A DNA stretch of 64,000 nucleotides from Clostridiales bacterium. GTDB lineage: Bacteria; Bacillota; Clostridia; Christensenellales; UBA3700. This document shows, piece by piece, positions 49,616-61,800 of the stretch (positions are counted from its first letter, which is position 1; each line of letters begins with the position of its first letter). The DNA is taken from assembly GCA_015055975.1 (NCBI GenBank), contig SVHF01000001.1, positions 70,752 to 134,751 on the forward strand, in the 5' to 3' direction. Made by a program: the position numbers and the translations under genes. The notes below the pieces were generated by a model that saw only the letters and a list, made by a program, of their open reading frames with translations, was not told the DNA's origin and ran no database searches.

Positions 49616-50883
49616 TGGTAAACGCACTTAAAAAGAAATTTATTATCATAACAATTATCTCGGTAGTAATAGTATTTGCCGTAATTTTGGGCGTTATAAA
49701 TATTATTAACTATTCTCGTGTTGCAAAAGATGCAGATAATGTAGTTAGCTTTTTAGCAATGAACGATGGTAGATTTAATACTCCAGGTGAAGGTGAATTG
49801 CTACCTCCAGGCGAAGGCGAGGGGGAATTACCTCCTGATAAAGGGAATAGAGATGATTTTGATAAATCACTTGAAGAATATAAGTTAAATAAAGAAACTC
49901 CATATTCTACAAGATTCTTTTCAGTAAGATTTAATCCAGACGAATCTACAACTTGCGATTTAAAACAAATTGCAGCTATATCTCAAGAAGAAGCTATATC
50001 TATGGCAAATGAAGCTGTATCTTCAAATAAAGATTCTGGATATATCGGAAATTATAGATATAAGGTTGTAAACGATGGAAGCATGGTTATTTTTGTTGAT
50101 TGCACTCAACAATTAGATTATGCTCAAAACTTCTTCTTAATAAGTATGATTGTTGCGTTTTCAGCAATTGTAGCAATCTTTGTTTTGATATTACTAATTT
50201 CAAATAAGGTTGTAAAACCAATAGCAGAAAGCTATGAAAAGCAAAAACAATTCATAACAGATGCATCTCATGAATTAAAAACTCCATTAACAATTATTTC
50301 TGCAAACAATGAAATAGAAGAAATGGAGCATGGGGAAAGTGAATCAACAAAAGCTATTTCAAAACAAGTAAACAAAATGACTTCAATGGTTAAGAACCTT
50401 ACAGCGCTTGCAAGATTAGATGAAGCAAGTGCAATTGAAAAGGCGGAATTAGATTTATCTAATATAGTAAATGATGCCATTGAATTGTTTAGACCAGCAA
50501 TTACATCAAATGAAAGATTATTTGATTATTCTGTAGAAGATGGCATAAAGATTCAAGGAGACGAAAAGCTTATAAAAGAACTTATCTCTATAATCCTTGA
50601 AAACGCCTCAAAATACGCAAAGACTAAGACGAACTTTAAGTTATCAAGACAAGGACAGAAAATCGCTATATTGGCCCAAAATGACGCCGATGGAATTAAA
50701 GAAGAGAATATGGATGCTTGCTTTGAAAGATTCTATAGATCAGCTGACGCTAGAGCAAGCGGAAAAGAAGGAAGTGGAATCGGACTTTCTATTGCGCGCG
50801 AAATAGTCTTAAGACACAAAGGGACAATTACAGCCTTTGGAGATAATCAAGGAATGTTCAATATTAAAATTATTCTTCAATAA
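49615..50883 (+). CDS. Sensor histidine kinase
   Basis: FITDASHELKTPLTIISANNEI; GSGIGLSIAREIVLRHKG; extracellular PGEGE repeat. Confidence 0.93.
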   Translation: MVNALKKKFIIITIISVVIVFAVILGVINIINYSRVAKDADNVVSFLAMNDGRFNTPGEGELLPPGEGEGELPPDKGNRDDFDKSLEEYKLNKETPYSTRFFSVRFNPDESTTCDLKQIAAISQEEAISMANEAVSSNKDSGYIGNYRYKVVNDGSMVIFVDCTQQLDYAQNFFLISMIVAFSAIVAIFVLILLISNKVVKPIAESYEKQKQFITDASHELKTPLTIISANNEIEEMEHGESESTKAISKQVNKMTSMVKNLTALARLDEASAIEKAELDLSNIVNDAIELFRPAITSNERLFDYSVEDGIKIQGDEKLIKELISIILENASKYAKTKTNFKLSRQGQKIAILAQNDADGIKEENMDACFERFYRSADARASGKEGSGIGLSIAREIVLRHKGTITAFGDNQGMFNIKIILQ

Positions 50884-52039
50884 ATAAAACAAAGTATTTT
50901 AAATATTGAGTTTCGTCTGCACACAATAAAGATGGATGATCAGGTGCTTGGGATTTAATCTCAACGCACCTAACTTTTTTCTTAGATTCCTTTGCAGCAT
51001 CAATAAGCATTTTCTCAAACAAATTAAATGTCATGTAGTGAGAGCAAGATGAGGTTACAAGATAGCCTCCATCTTTTACAATTTTCATGCCTAAGATATT
51101 TATGTCTTTATATCCACGATATGCATCTTTAACTTCGTTTTGAGATTTGCAAAAAGCAGGTGGGTCTAAAACTACAACATCGAACTTTTCGCCGCTTTGT
51201 TTGTATTGTCTTAATATCTCAAATACGTCACCGCATTTTGTAGTAACATTCTTAAATCCGTTTAGTTCAGCGTTGCGCTTTACGTTATCTAAAGCAAGGG
51301 AAGAGATATCTACGGAAATTACTTCTTTTGCGTTTGTCGCGGCATTCATCGAAAAACCACCAGAGTTGCAGAAACAATCTAAAACGGTTGCATCTTTTGT
51401 ATATTTTCTTAAAGCAAGTCTATTTTCTTTTTGATCCAAAAAATATCCTGTCTTTTGGCCATGCTTTACATCAACAGACATCTTAAGTCCATTTTCTTCA
51501 ATTATGATTTCATCTGGAACATCGCCATATAAAAGACCTGTTGATTCTTCTAATCCTTCTTTTAATCTAGCTGCAACATCTGAACGTTCATAAATACCTT
51601 TTGGATTGAATACTTCTTTTAGTGCATCGATTATTAAATCCTTTCTTTGATTGATACCTAAAGACAATAATTGAACAACTAAATAATCTGCATACTTATC
51701 TACGATAAGACCAGGTAAGTTATCTGCTTCAGAAAATACAACTCTATATGCGTTTGTATATCCTAGTTTTTGTCTATAATTGTTGGCTTTTTGGATACGT
51801 TCTATATATAGTTCTTTAGAATCTTCTTCATCATCACGAATAAAGATACGAACAAGAATTTTAGATAAATGATTGATATATCCTTTTCCTATAAAACTTT
51901 TATCAAAAGTGTATACAGAAGCTAGACTTCCGTTTTTGTCTTTGCCTTCGATTTTTGCAACTTCGTTAGCATAGACCCAACTATGTCCTGCAATTATTCT
52001 TTTTTCTTCGCCTTTTTTCAAATAAATATCGTATCCCAT
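50870..52039 (-). CDS. rlmI: Class I rRNA methyltransferase (RlmI-like, PUA domain)
   Basis: IIAGHSWVYANEVAKIEG; VLDCFCNSGGFSMNAA; VVLDPPAFCKS; start at ATG 52039. Confidence 0.88.
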   Translation of the reverse strand: MGYDIYLKKGEEKRIIAGHSWVYANEVAKIEGKDKNGSLASVYTFDKSFIGKGYINHLSKILVRIFIRDDEEDSKELYIERIQKANNYRQKLGYTNAYRVVFSEADNLPGLIVDKYADYLVVQLLSLGINQRKDLIIDALKEVFNPKGIYERSDVAARLKEGLEESTGLLYGDVPDEIIIEENGLKMSVDVKHGQKTGYFLDQKENRLALRKYTKDATVLDCFCNSGGFSMNAATNAKEVISVDISSLALDNVKRNAELNGFKNVTTKCGDVFEILRQYKQSGEKFDVVVLDPPAFCKSQNEVKDAYRGYKDINILGMKIVKDGGYLVTSSCSHYMTFNLFEKMLIDAAKESKKKVRCVEIKSQAPDHPSLLCADETQYLKYFVLFIEE

Positions 52040-52237
52040 AACGCACCTCATAAAGATTCTAAATGAAAACAATTTAAAACACAAAAGAAAATATAAACAA
52101 ATTTTCGAACAATTATTCGTAAAGGGTGACATTTTTGTCATGCTGGGTCGAAATTGGGACATCTGCATTGAATATATGCAAATTGTTGTTGCATTATCTA
52201 AAAAACATGATATTAATAGAGATGAGAGGTGACGAAA

Positions 52238-53227
52238 ATGACATGTGATAAAAAGTTTTCAATTATTGCGATTTTGAAAATCCTTGAAGATAAGACGGAT
52301 CCAAATCATCCACTAACTTATGATAAAATTGGGGAACTTTTAGAATCGGATTATAACATCAAATTAGAAAGACGTGCTATAGCAAGAAACGTTAAAGTTT
52401 TGATGGATAATGAATATGACATTGAAGTTGGACATGATGGTACGTATATTGTTTCAAAAGAGTTTGACGATTCAGAATTAAAGCTTCTTATAGATAATGT
52501 ATTATCTAATAAATTCATTACAAAGACACATACAGATGGTTTAATTAAGAAATTAATGAAACAAGCTTCTCAATCTTTAAAAAGGCACATTAGCTATGTT
52601 GAACAATCAGAAAAGTGGAGCAAAACTACAAATAGCGATGTATTTTTAAACGTTGAATTAATTGATGAAGCTATTGCTAAAAACAAGCAAATTCAATTTG
52701 ACTATATGGAATATGATCAAAACCGTAAATTAGTTCCAAAGCATCCTGAATATAAGTCAGTTGTATCTCCATATAGAATGCTTGTTAAAAATCAAAGATA
52801 TTATTTGATGTGTCAAAATACATCTAAACATCGTCTTTCATATTACAAAATAGATAAGATACAAAATATTGAAATACTAGATGCAAATTCAGACGATATA
52901 AATGATCTTCCATCATTTTCACATGGTGTAAATAATGAGGTATTATCTGACTCGCTTCCTTATGTATTTTCAGATCCACCACAAATCGTAAAAATTGAAT
53001 GCAAAGATGACAATTTTATAGACACAATCTATGATTGGTTTGGAACAAAGGTTAGGGTTTATAGAGGAGAAAACGGAAAGCTTATAGCTGAAGTGAAGTC
53101 ATCACTAAACGCAATGAAATACTGGGCTTTGCAATATATTGATGCAGCAAGAGTAGTAGCTCCAATTGAGCTTGTGCAAACAGTAAAAAATGAACTAAAA
53201 CAAGGGCTTGCTTATTACGAAATGTAA
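52238..53227 (+). CDS. WYL-domain transcriptional regulator
   Basis: N-terminal wHTH; VVSPYRMLVKNQRYYLMCQN; RLSYYKIDKI; ATG 52238. Confidence 0.87.
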   Translation: MTCDKKFSIIAILKILEDKTDPNHPLTYDKIGELLESDYNIKLERRAIARNVKVLMDNEYDIEVGHDGTYIVSKEFDDSELKLLIDNVLSNKFITKTHTDGLIKKLMKQASQSLKRHISYVEQSEKWSKTTNSDVFLNVELIDEAIAKNKQIQFDYMEYDQNRKLVPKHPEYKSVVSPYRMLVKNQRYYLMCQNTSKHRLSYYKIDKIQNIEILDANSDDINDLPSFSHGVNNEVLSDSLPYVFSDPPQIVKIECKDDNFIDTIYDWFGTKVRVYRGENGKLIAEVKSSLNAMKYWALQYIDAARVVAPIELVQTVKNELKQGLAYYEM

Positions 53228-53390
53228 TTCTTTCATATATCATTCATCCTTTAATTTTTGGGCTGTCGGGTGCTCCGATGGCCCAAAATCTTGTGGATTT
53301 AGACAAAGTTTGACCACAATATCTTGTGTGGTCGTATTGAAAATATTAAAAATATATAGTATAATATTTAAGGTTTCGGGAGGGTAAATT

Positions 53391-54293
53391 ATGGAAATTA
53401 AATTTAAAGCTTATAACGATTATGAATTAAATGTTTATGTTTGGGATGAAGTTAAATCTCCAAAAGCAGTAGTGCAAATCGCTCATGGTATGGCAGAAGA
53501 TGCTGCAAGATATGAAGACTTTGCTAAATTCTTAAACAAGAATGGTTATATCGTTCTTGCAGATGATCATAGAGCTCACGGAAAAACTGCTCAAGGAAAA
53601 TTGGGTATTGTACCTGATGGAGATTGCTATTTCGACACAATCGAAGATATGGCGCTTTTGACAGACTATGCAAAAGATAAATATAAAGTACCAGTAATTT
53701 TATTTGGACACTCTTATGGTTCATTCTTATCTCAAGGATATATTGAAAAGCATTCAGATAAAATTGTAGCTTGTGTTCTATGTGGCTCAGCTAAGATAGA
53801 TACATCAGATGCAAAACTTGGTGGTATGGTTGCAAATCTTCAAACAGCTTTGTTTGGAAAAGATAAGCCAGCTAAGTTTATTGCTAATCTATCTTTTGGT
53901 AATTATGAAAAACCATTCAAGCAAGATGGTAAAACAAATGCTTGGTTAAATAGAGATATGGCAGAAGTAGATAAGTATAACGCTAACCCAATGTGTGGAT
54001 TTATCTTATCACTAGGTTTCTATAAATCATTCTTCCATGGGTTAAAGCAAATCTATGGAGATGCGCCAAAGCAAATAAGAAAGGATTTACCTATCTTTAT
54101 CATCTCTGGTGATCAAGATCCAGTAGGTGGAATGGGCGTACTTGTAAAGAACCTATTCGAGATGTACAAAGATTTCGGTTTTAATGTTGACATTAAGCTA
54201 TATGAAGGTGCACGTCACGAAATACTAAATGAAATAAATAAAGAAGAAGTTTATAATGATGCTTTAGCATTTTTTGAAGCTCATAATAAATAA
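53391..54293 (+). CDS. Alpha/beta hydrolase (monoacylglycerol lipase-like)
   Basis: VQIAHGMAEDAARYEDFAKFL; LFGHSYGSFLSQ; GARHEILNE. Confidence 0.87.
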   Translation: MEIKFKAYNDYELNVYVWDEVKSPKAVVQIAHGMAEDAARYEDFAKFLNKNGYIVLADDHRAHGKTAQGKLGIVPDGDCYFDTIEDMALLTDYAKDKYKVPVILFGHSYGSFLSQGYIEKHSDKIVACVLCGSAKIDTSDAKLGGMVANLQTALFGKDKPAKFIANLSFGNYEKPFKQDGKTNAWLNRDMAEVDKYNANPMCGFILSLGFYKSFFHGLKQIYGDAPKQIRKDLPIFIISGDQDPVGGMGVLVKNLFEMYKDFGFNVDIKLYEGARHEILNEINKEEVYNDALAFFEAHNK

Positions 54294-54301
54294 GGAATAA
54301 A

Positions 54302-56275
54302 ATGGCAGCAGATAGTTATGGAGCAAAAGACCTTGAGGTTTTAGAAGGTCTAGAGCCGGTCAGGGAAAGACCGGGTATGTATATCGGAACCACTGGTTCA
54401 AAAGGTATGCATCATATACTTTGGGAAATCGTAGACAACAGTATTGATGAAATATCTAATGGATTTGGTGATTCAATCGATATTGAAATATTTGAAGATA
54501 ATTCTATTTCAGTTCAAGATAACGGTAGAGGAATTCCAGTAGATATTCACCCTAAGTACAAAGTGCCGGGTGTATATCTTGTTTTCACAAAATTACACGC
54601 AGGTGGTAAGTTCAACAATAAAAACTATAGTTTTTCTGGCGGACTTCATGGCGTAGGTGCCTCTGTTACAAACGCATTGAGCGCATGGACAAAGGTCCAA
54701 ATTTGGAGAGATGGTAAAGAATACCAAGTAGATTTCTATTCTCCAGAAGTAAATGGCAAAGTTAAAAGTGGTATTATCAAGCATGAATTAACATCAAAGC
54801 CATGTCCAGATAAGAAAAAGAAAGGAACAAAAGTTACTTTCTTGCCTGATGAAAGAGTATTTAAAGCTGAAAAGTTTGACTTCGAAGTAATTAGAAAGAG
54901 AATTAAGGATTTAGCGTTCTTAAATGCTGGATTAAAGATTTCAGTTACAGATCATAGACAATTAACAGATTCTGGAAAACCAAAGACAAAAGCATATTGC
55001 TATAAAGGTGGTTTAACAGATTTCGTTCAATATCTAAATGAAGGAAAGAATGTTTTATATCCTAATCCTATAACAATTGAGAAAAAACAAGATAATTTCT
55101 ATGTTTCTATTTCAATGCAATTAACAGATACATACAATGAAAATATTTTCAGTTATGTAAACAACATTCCAACTACAGAAGGTGGTACACACGAAGTTGG
55201 ATTTAAATCTGCATTGACTAAAGCTTTAAATGATTTTGGTAGACAAAAGAACATTATTAAAGAAAAACAAGAAAACTTTATCGGTGAAGATTTCAGAGAA
55301 GGATTAACAGCAGTTTTATCTATAAAGATGCAAAATGTTCAATTCGAAGGACAAACAAAGACAAAGCTTGGAAATCCAGAAGCAAGAACAATTGTAGAAA
55401 ATCTTTTAACTGATGCAATTAAAGATTTCTTGAATAATAAAGCTAAAAAAGATGTTATTGATGCAATATTTGCAAAAGCTGCACTAGCTTTAAAAGCTAG
55501 AATAAAATCTGCTGAAGCTAAAAATATCGCAAGAGCAATAAAGTCTAATACATCATCACTTGTTGGAAAACTTGCAGGATGCTCAGGCAAAAAGCCAGAA
55601 CTTAATGAATTATTCATAGTTGAGGGTGATTCAGCCGGTGGTTCAGCAAAGATGGGTAGAGATCCAAAGATTCAAGCAATTTTACCTTTAAAAGGTAAAC
55701 CGCTAAACGTTGAAAAGTGTAGAGTTGCGGACATCGTTAAAAACGATGAGCTTATCTCACTTATCAATGCATTAGGCGCTGGTTTTGATAAAGACTTCAA
55801 TGTTAAGAATCTAAAGTTCCATAAGATTATCATTTTGGCCGATGCCGATGAAGATGGTGGTCACATTAGATCAATCCTTCTAACATTCTTCTTTAGATAC
55901 ATGAAGGAACTAATCACAAATGGATATCTATATGTTGGTATGCCACCACTATATAGAATTACAGATAAGCAAGGAGTTAGATATGCCTATGATAATGTTG
56001 AGCTTCAAAAGCTATTAGAAACAGCATCAAAGGGATATACATTAAATAGATATAAGGGATTAGGTGAAATGAATCCATCACAACTTTGGGAAACAACAAT
56101 GGATCCAAAGAGACGTGCTTTAATGAGAGTTACAATTGAGGATGCAGCTGAAGCTGACCACTTAATTTCAACGCTTATGGGTGAAGAAGTTGGACCTAGA
56201 AAAGAATATATCTATGAGTATGCTAACTTCAACAAACAAGATGAATTTAAAGATATTATCAACAAGAAGGGATAG
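54302..56275 (+). CDS. parE: Type IIA topoisomerase subunit B (ParE/GyrB)
   Basis: GLEPVRERPGMYIG; FIVEGDSAGGSAKMGRDPKIQAILPLKGKPLNVE; RYKGLGEMNPSQLWETTMDP. Confidence 0.88.
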   Translation: MAADSYGAKDLEVLEGLEPVRERPGMYIGTTGSKGMHHILWEIVDNSIDEISNGFGDSIDIEIFEDNSISVQDNGRGIPVDIHPKYKVPGVYLVFTKLHAGGKFNNKNYSFSGGLHGVGASVTNALSAWTKVQIWRDGKEYQVDFYSPEVNGKVKSGIIKHELTSKPCPDKKKKGTKVTFLPDERVFKAEKFDFEVIRKRIKDLAFLNAGLKISVTDHRQLTDSGKPKTKAYCYKGGLTDFVQYLNEGKNVLYPNPITIEKKQDNFYVSISMQLTDTYNENIFSYVNNIPTTEGGTHEVGFKSALTKALNDFGRQKNIIKEKQENFIGEDFREGLTAVLSIKMQNVQFEGQTKTKLGNPEARTIVENLLTDAIKDFLNNKAKKDVIDAIFAKAALALKARIKSAEAKNIARAIKSNTSSLVGKLAGCSGKKPELNELFIVEGDSAGGSAKMGRDPKIQAILPLKGKPLNVEKCRVADIVKNDELISLINALGAGFDKDFNVKNLKFHKIIILADADEDGGHIRSILLTFFFRYMKELITNGYLYVGMPPLYRITDKQGVRYAYDNVELQKLLETASKGYTLNRYKGLGEMNPSQLWETTMDPKRRALMRVTIEDAAEADHLISTLMGEEVGPRKEYIYEYANFNKQDEFKDIINKKG

Positions 56276-56278
56276 AAT

Positions 56279-58735
56279 ATGCCAAAAAAGAAAATTGATG
56301 AACAAGTAGAAGATACATCAAAGATGCTTGAATGTACTGTTGAAGAAGTACTTCATAATTCTATGATTCCATTTTCTGAACACGTAATCATGGATAGAGC
56401 TATCCCAAGAATTGAGGATGGCTTAAAGCCAGTTCAAAGAAGAATTTTATATACAATGAATCAACTAGGCATCACTCCAGATAAGCCTTTTGTAAAGAGC
56501 GCTAGAGTCGTTGGAGATTGCTTAGGTAAATACCATCCACACGGAGATAGTTCAGTTTATGATGCAATGGTTAGACTTGCACAATCGTTTAACGTAAGAA
56601 TGCCACTTGTATCTGGACAAGGAAACTATGGATCTGTTGATGGCGATGGTGCAGCTGCTATGCGTTATACAGAAGCAAAGCTTGCGCCACTTGCTATGGA
56701 ACTTTTAAGAGATCTAGATAAAAATACCGTTAAGATGGTTTTAAATTTCGATGATACTTTGGAAGAACCAGACTTGCTTCCAGGTAGATTCCCAAACTTA
56801 TTAGTTAACGGCTCATCTGGTATCGCCGTTGGTATGTCAACAAACATCCCAACCCATAACTTAGGCGAAGTAATCGATGGCGTATGTGCATATATCGATA
56901 ATCAAAAGATTACTTTAGATGAGATGATGAACTACATCCCAGCTCCAGATTTCCCAACAGGCGCTCTTATTATTAAGAGCGAAGGCATTCGTGAAGCTTA
57001 TGAAACAGGTAAGGGAAAAGTTATCATGCGAGCTAAAGCTTCAATTGAAAAGGATGGAGATAAAGAATCTATTGTTATTACTGAAATTCCATTCCAAGTA
57101 AATAAAGCTGAACTTCTAAAGAGAATTAACGCACTTAGAGAAACAAAGAAAGATTTGTATGGCGGAATTCAAGATATCAACGATGAATCAAATAGAGATG
57201 GTATTCGTTGTGTAATTAGAATCAAGAAAGAAGCTAACGCAAAGAGAATTCTTGCAGGTTTATATAAATCAACTCAACTAGAATGTGCTTTCAATGTAAA
57301 CATGATGGCCATTGCTGATGGAAAGCCAGAACAATTATCTTTACTTGGTTACATATCTAGATATGTAGAATTCCAAAGAGAAGTTATATTTAGACGTTCT
57401 GAATATGATTTAACAGCAGCTTCAAATAGAGCACACATCTTAGAAGGTTTATTGATAGCAGTAAACAACATTAGACGTGTTGTAGATATTGTTTTATCTT
57501 CTCCTACATATGAAGAATCAAAAGAGACATTACGCAAAGAGTTTAATCTAACAGATAAGCAAGCAACAGCTGTTTTAGATATTCCTTTAAAGAGATTAAA
57601 TAGACTTGATGTTCATAAGATGGAAGAAGAGCTTGAAAATCTAAAGAAAAAGATTGCTGAACTTCAATCAATTCTTGAATCTAAGAAAAAGCAATTGAAC
57701 ATCGTCAAGAAGGAACTTCTTGAGATTAAAGATAAATATGCGACTCCTCGTATAACTCAAATCGTAGATGAACAAGAACATCCACAAATGATAAAAGCTG
57801 AAGAAATTATTGAAGCTCATCTTGTTTCTGGATACGTTCTTCTAAACTACATGGGCACATTGAGATTCATGACAGATAAGGCATATAAGATGGCTCAAAA
57901 GAATATCGTTAATTGCTCAGTAAATGAACTTGTAAAGAGAGCAATTAAAGTAAATGGCGACGAAAAACTTATTGCTTTGACAAAGAATGGCCAAGCTTGT
58001 GTATTTAGCGTAGATATGTTAACAGAGGATAAGTGGAAGTCAAAGGGAACCACAATTAATAAGCTTGGAAAACTAGATTCTGACGATGCAATTGTAGCTA
58101 TATTTGGCGAAGATGAATTAAAGGGAAAAGAATTATACTTTGCTACGCAAAACGGTATGATTAAAAAGACACCAGCTTCTGAATATCCAATGGATAAAAA
58201 AGCAACATATCCTGCAATTGTTCTAAAGGATGACGATAAAGTAATCAACGTTGAAATTGTAGATAAAGATGCAGAATTTATTGTCTTTGTAACAGAGTTA
58301 GGTAACATCCTAAATGCATATGCTGATGTACCTGAACAAGGAAGACGTTCAGCAGGCGTTAAGGGTATCAAGTTAAACGACAATGATAAGGTTAAATATT
58401 GCGCACAAAACAAGAACGAAGGAGAGATTGTTGTAATCCTTGCAAATGGTACTGCAAAGCGTGTCATTTTACCTTCAATTGATCCAAAGAATAGATACGG
58501 AAAGGGTGTAACCCTTTGTGAAGTAAATAAGCCAAAAGATTTAGCCTTCGTAGGACTAGTAACACAGCCATATGATTTTGCTATATTCTTTGTAGATGGC
58601 GATTTAGTTGCTGTAAGCACAGATGATGTTGATATCGAGGCTAGAACATCAAAAGGAAAGAATCTTCTAAAGAAGGTTGCTAAAAAGAAATACGAATCAG
58701 TTATCTATGCAATTTATGCACATAATTTGATTTAG
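56279..58735 (+). CDS. parC: Type IIA topoisomerase subunit A (ParC/GyrA)
   Basis: [46 protein letters not shown]; no canonical GyrA box QRRGGKG seen, so ParC-like. Confidence 0.85.
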   Translation: MPKKKIDEQVEDTSKMLECTVEEVLHNSMIPFSEHVIMDRAIPRIEDGLKPVQRRILYTMNQLGITPDKPFVKSARVVGDCLGKYHPHGDSSVYDAMVRLAQSFNVRMPLVSGQGNYGSVDGDGAAAMRYTEAKLAPLAMELLRDLDKNTVKMVLNFDDTLEEPDLLPGRFPNLLVNGSSGIAVGMSTNIPTHNLGEVIDGVCAYIDNQKITLDEMMNYIPAPDFPTGALIIKSEGIREAYETGKGKVIMRAKASIEKDGDKESIVITEIPFQVNKAELLKRINALRETKKDLYGGIQDINDESNRDGIRCVIRIKKEANAKRILAGLYKSTQLECAFNVNMMAIADGKPEQLSLLGYISRYVEFQREVIFRRSEYDLTAASNRAHILEGLLIAVNNIRRVVDIVLSSPTYEESKETLRKEFNLTDKQATAVLDIPLKRLNRLDVHKMEEELENLKKKIAELQSILESKKKQLNIVKKELLEIKDKYATPRITQIVDEQEHPQMIKAEEIIEAHLVSGYVLLNYMGTLRFMTDKAYKMAQKNIVNCSVNELVKRAIKVNGDEKLIALTKNGQACVFSVDMLTEDKWKSKGTTINKLGKLDSDDAIVAIFGEDELKGKELYFATQNGMIKKTPASEYPMDKKATYPAIVLKDDDKVINVEIVDKDAEFIVFVTELGNILNAYADVPEQGRRSAGVKGIKLNDNDKVKYCAQNKNEGEIVVILANGTAKRVILPSIDPKNRYGKGVTLCEVNKPKDLAFVGLVTQPYDFAIFFVDGDLVAVSTDDVDIEARTSKGKNLLKKVAKKKYESVIYAIYAHNLI

Positions 58736-58772
58736 TTTATTTGAGTTAGTATTTCAAATATTGGGCGAAGAT

Positions 58773-58806
58773 AGGTGGTTTTATAACCACCTGTTTTCTT
58801 TTTGTA
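58773..58806 (+). terminator. Terminator after parC
   Basis: AGGTGGTT-TTAT-AACCACCT-GTTTTCTTTTT. Confidence 0.8.
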
Positions 58807-58870
58807 GAATAATATTTACAATTGTGGTAAAATCAATCTATAAGTAAATTATAGATTTATTGGGATAAGA

Positions 58871-61800
58871 ATGATAAAAAGAATATATGTTGAGAAAAGA
58901 CCTGAATATTCTGATGCTTTTTCAAGAGTAAAGCATGTTTTTAATTACTTAGATATTGAGGTTGAAGATTTTAGACAATTTGTTAGATATGACATAGAAA
59001 ACATGACAGAAAATGTTTTCGATATTGCAAAAACTACAATTTTTTCAGATACAGCGACTGAGATAGTTTATGATAAATTCCCAGCAGGAAGAAATTATTC
59101 AACTATTGTTGTTGAATCAGTAGATAGTTCATACAATAATAAACTTGCAGATATTTACTCAAATCTAGTTCTTATTACAGATTCTCATCCAATTATAAAG
59201 ACAGCAACTGTTTATGCAATTGCAGGTATTAATCAAGAACAATTATTAAAATTAAAAGATTATTTTATCAATAAAAGATTCAACCAAGAAGGCTCAATGG
59301 AGATTCCACTTACATTAACCGAAGAGGAAGAAGAAGTTGAAGATTCATTTGATGCGACAGGATTTACTAAATTTACAGATGAAGAAATGCTTCAATTTAT
59401 AGAAGCTAATTCGCTTCAAATGGATTTAGATGATGCGCTTGAGATTAAAAACTACTTTATCGAAGAAGAAAGAGAACCATCTAATTTTGAATTAAAAGTG
59501 TTAGATACGTATTTATCAGATAGAGTAAGACATACTGCATTTAATACAAAACTTACTAAGATAAAAATCGAATCAGAAAACCCACATATTCAAAAGGCGC
59601 TAGATATCTATAAAAAATTGAAAGAAAAAGATACACAAAAGAATGCGTCTTTAATGGATATTGCAACAATATTAAAAAAAGTTCAAATAAAGAAGGGTAA
59701 TCTAAAAGAATTAGAAACTTCAGAGGAAGATCACTCATCTACAATAGGCTTAGATATAAAAGTTAATGACAAGCCTCAAAAATGGTGGATTTCGTTTAAA
59801 AACGAAACGGATAACACACAAACAGAAGGTGAGCCATTCTCAGGAGCATCAACATGTGTTGAAGGCGTTATGAGAGATCCAATTTCAGAGCGTGCTTATG
59901 TATATCAAGGTGTTAGAGTCTCAGGAAACTCAGACCCAAGATTTAAAGATAGTGATATTCCTGGAAAGCATTCTCCATTTACAATTTCAAGAACATCAGC
60001 AAAAGGCGCTGCAGCTGCAGCAAACCATACAGGTGTTCCTTTTGGAATAGTTCATGAATTATATCATAGAGGATATAGAGCAAAGCATTTAGAGTGTGCT
60101 TGCGTTGTTGGCGCTGCAAATCAAGAAGACGTTGCTCGTGATAAAGAAGTTAAAGACGACGTAGTTGTAATTGTTGGTGCTAGAACCAAAAAGGAAACAA
60201 GAATTAGAAAGGGCGATCCATTAACTTTAAAAAAGCTACAAAGATTGTTCTTTAATAAAGAAGCTACAAAAATCATTAAAAAAGCTTATGATATCGGCGT
60301 TGGTGGTATAGTTTGTGCACTTGCAGAAATGATAGATCAAGGCGTAGATATTAACCTTGAATATGTGCCAACAGTTCAAGATAGTATAAGTGGAGAAGAT
60401 ATAGCAATATCTGAAACTCCAAATAGATTCTTAGTTTTGTTGTCTAAAGATGATGTAGCAAAGTTCATTGCGCTTGCAAATGATGAAAATCTAGAAGCAG
60501 CCGCTATTGCTACAATTACAACAACAAGACGTATCAAAATGTATTATGATAACAAGTGCTTGTTAGATATTAAAAAATCATTCTTTAAAGAAAACACTCA
60601 AGTTAAAGAAAAAGCAATTGCAAGAATTACAGATCCTGTAGTTCAAGACTTCTTTGAAAATCCATATAAAGATACAATGACATTGTTTGAAGATGGAGAT
60701 TTTAAGTCTGCGCTTTTAAATGAACTAAAGAGACTTGAAGTATGTTCTCAAAAAGGTCTTAGTGAAATTTTTGATTTCTCTATGGGAGCAGGAACTGTTT
60801 TGGCGCAAAATGGCGGTAGATTCCAATTAACGCCAGCTAACGCAACAATACAAAAACTTCCAGTAAATGGAGTTACAGATACAGCAACAGCTGTAACATT
60901 TGGTTGTGTTCCAAATCTTTTAGAGCGTTCTCCATTTATTGGTGCTATGTATTCAATAATATTATCTGTATCTAAACAAGTATCTGTCGGCGTTGATGTA
61001 GATAATGTATATTTATCACTTCAAGAATATTTCAAAAAATTAAGAACAGAAGAAGATAGATGGGGCGAAGCTACAAGTGCAATGCTAGGCGCAATGTATG
61101 CTCAAGATAAGTTAGGCATTTACGCAATTGGCGGAAAAGATTCAATGAGCGGTTCGTTTGAAGATTTGGATGTCCCACCAACTGTTATTTCATTTGCGCT
61201 TGGAATTACTTCAGCTTCGAAGACAATATCTAATGTATTTGCAAATTATAAAGATGAAGAAGAACTAAACCATATTTATCATATACCGCTAAAGAGAGAT
61301 GAATATGGCGTTCCCGACTTCAAATATTTAAAGAGTTTATATAAGGCATTAAATAGAGCAATAATAACAGGTGGAGTTAAAGCTTGCAATGTAGTTGAAG
61401 AAGGCGGTGTAATATCTTCTGTATTTAAGTCTTGTATGGGTAACAGATTAGGTACAACTTGGGAAGAGATCTTTGAAAGTTCGTATGCGCCACTTTTAGG
61501 CGACTTCATTATTCAAGGAGATGACTTATCTGAGCTTGCTTCATTTGATATGAAGCATATAGCCACAATCAATGGAACGCACACGTCAGAGTTATGCGGA
61601 GCAGAATTTAGAATGAGTGATGCTGTTGATGCATATGTCGACCCACTAGATCCAATTTATCCAGTTCGTTCTAAAGAATTTGGAAACGCTGGGAATTTGA
61701 TATGTTGTGCAAAGCAAGAAGAAAGAGTATCTCCAAACATAAAACCAACAGTATTGATTCCAATTTTCGATGGAACATTATCTGAGCGTGATTTAATGTC

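Noticed and set aside
56541-56700. Quinolone-resistance substitution in the QRDR
   Set aside because: [17 protein letters not shown] keeps the usual Ser and Asp positions, so it looks wild type.
54302-58735. Calling the topoisomerase pair gyrBA
   Set aside because: No canonical GyrA box (QRRGGKG) was seen in the C-terminal domain, so parE/parC is preferred, though this remains uncertain without alignment.
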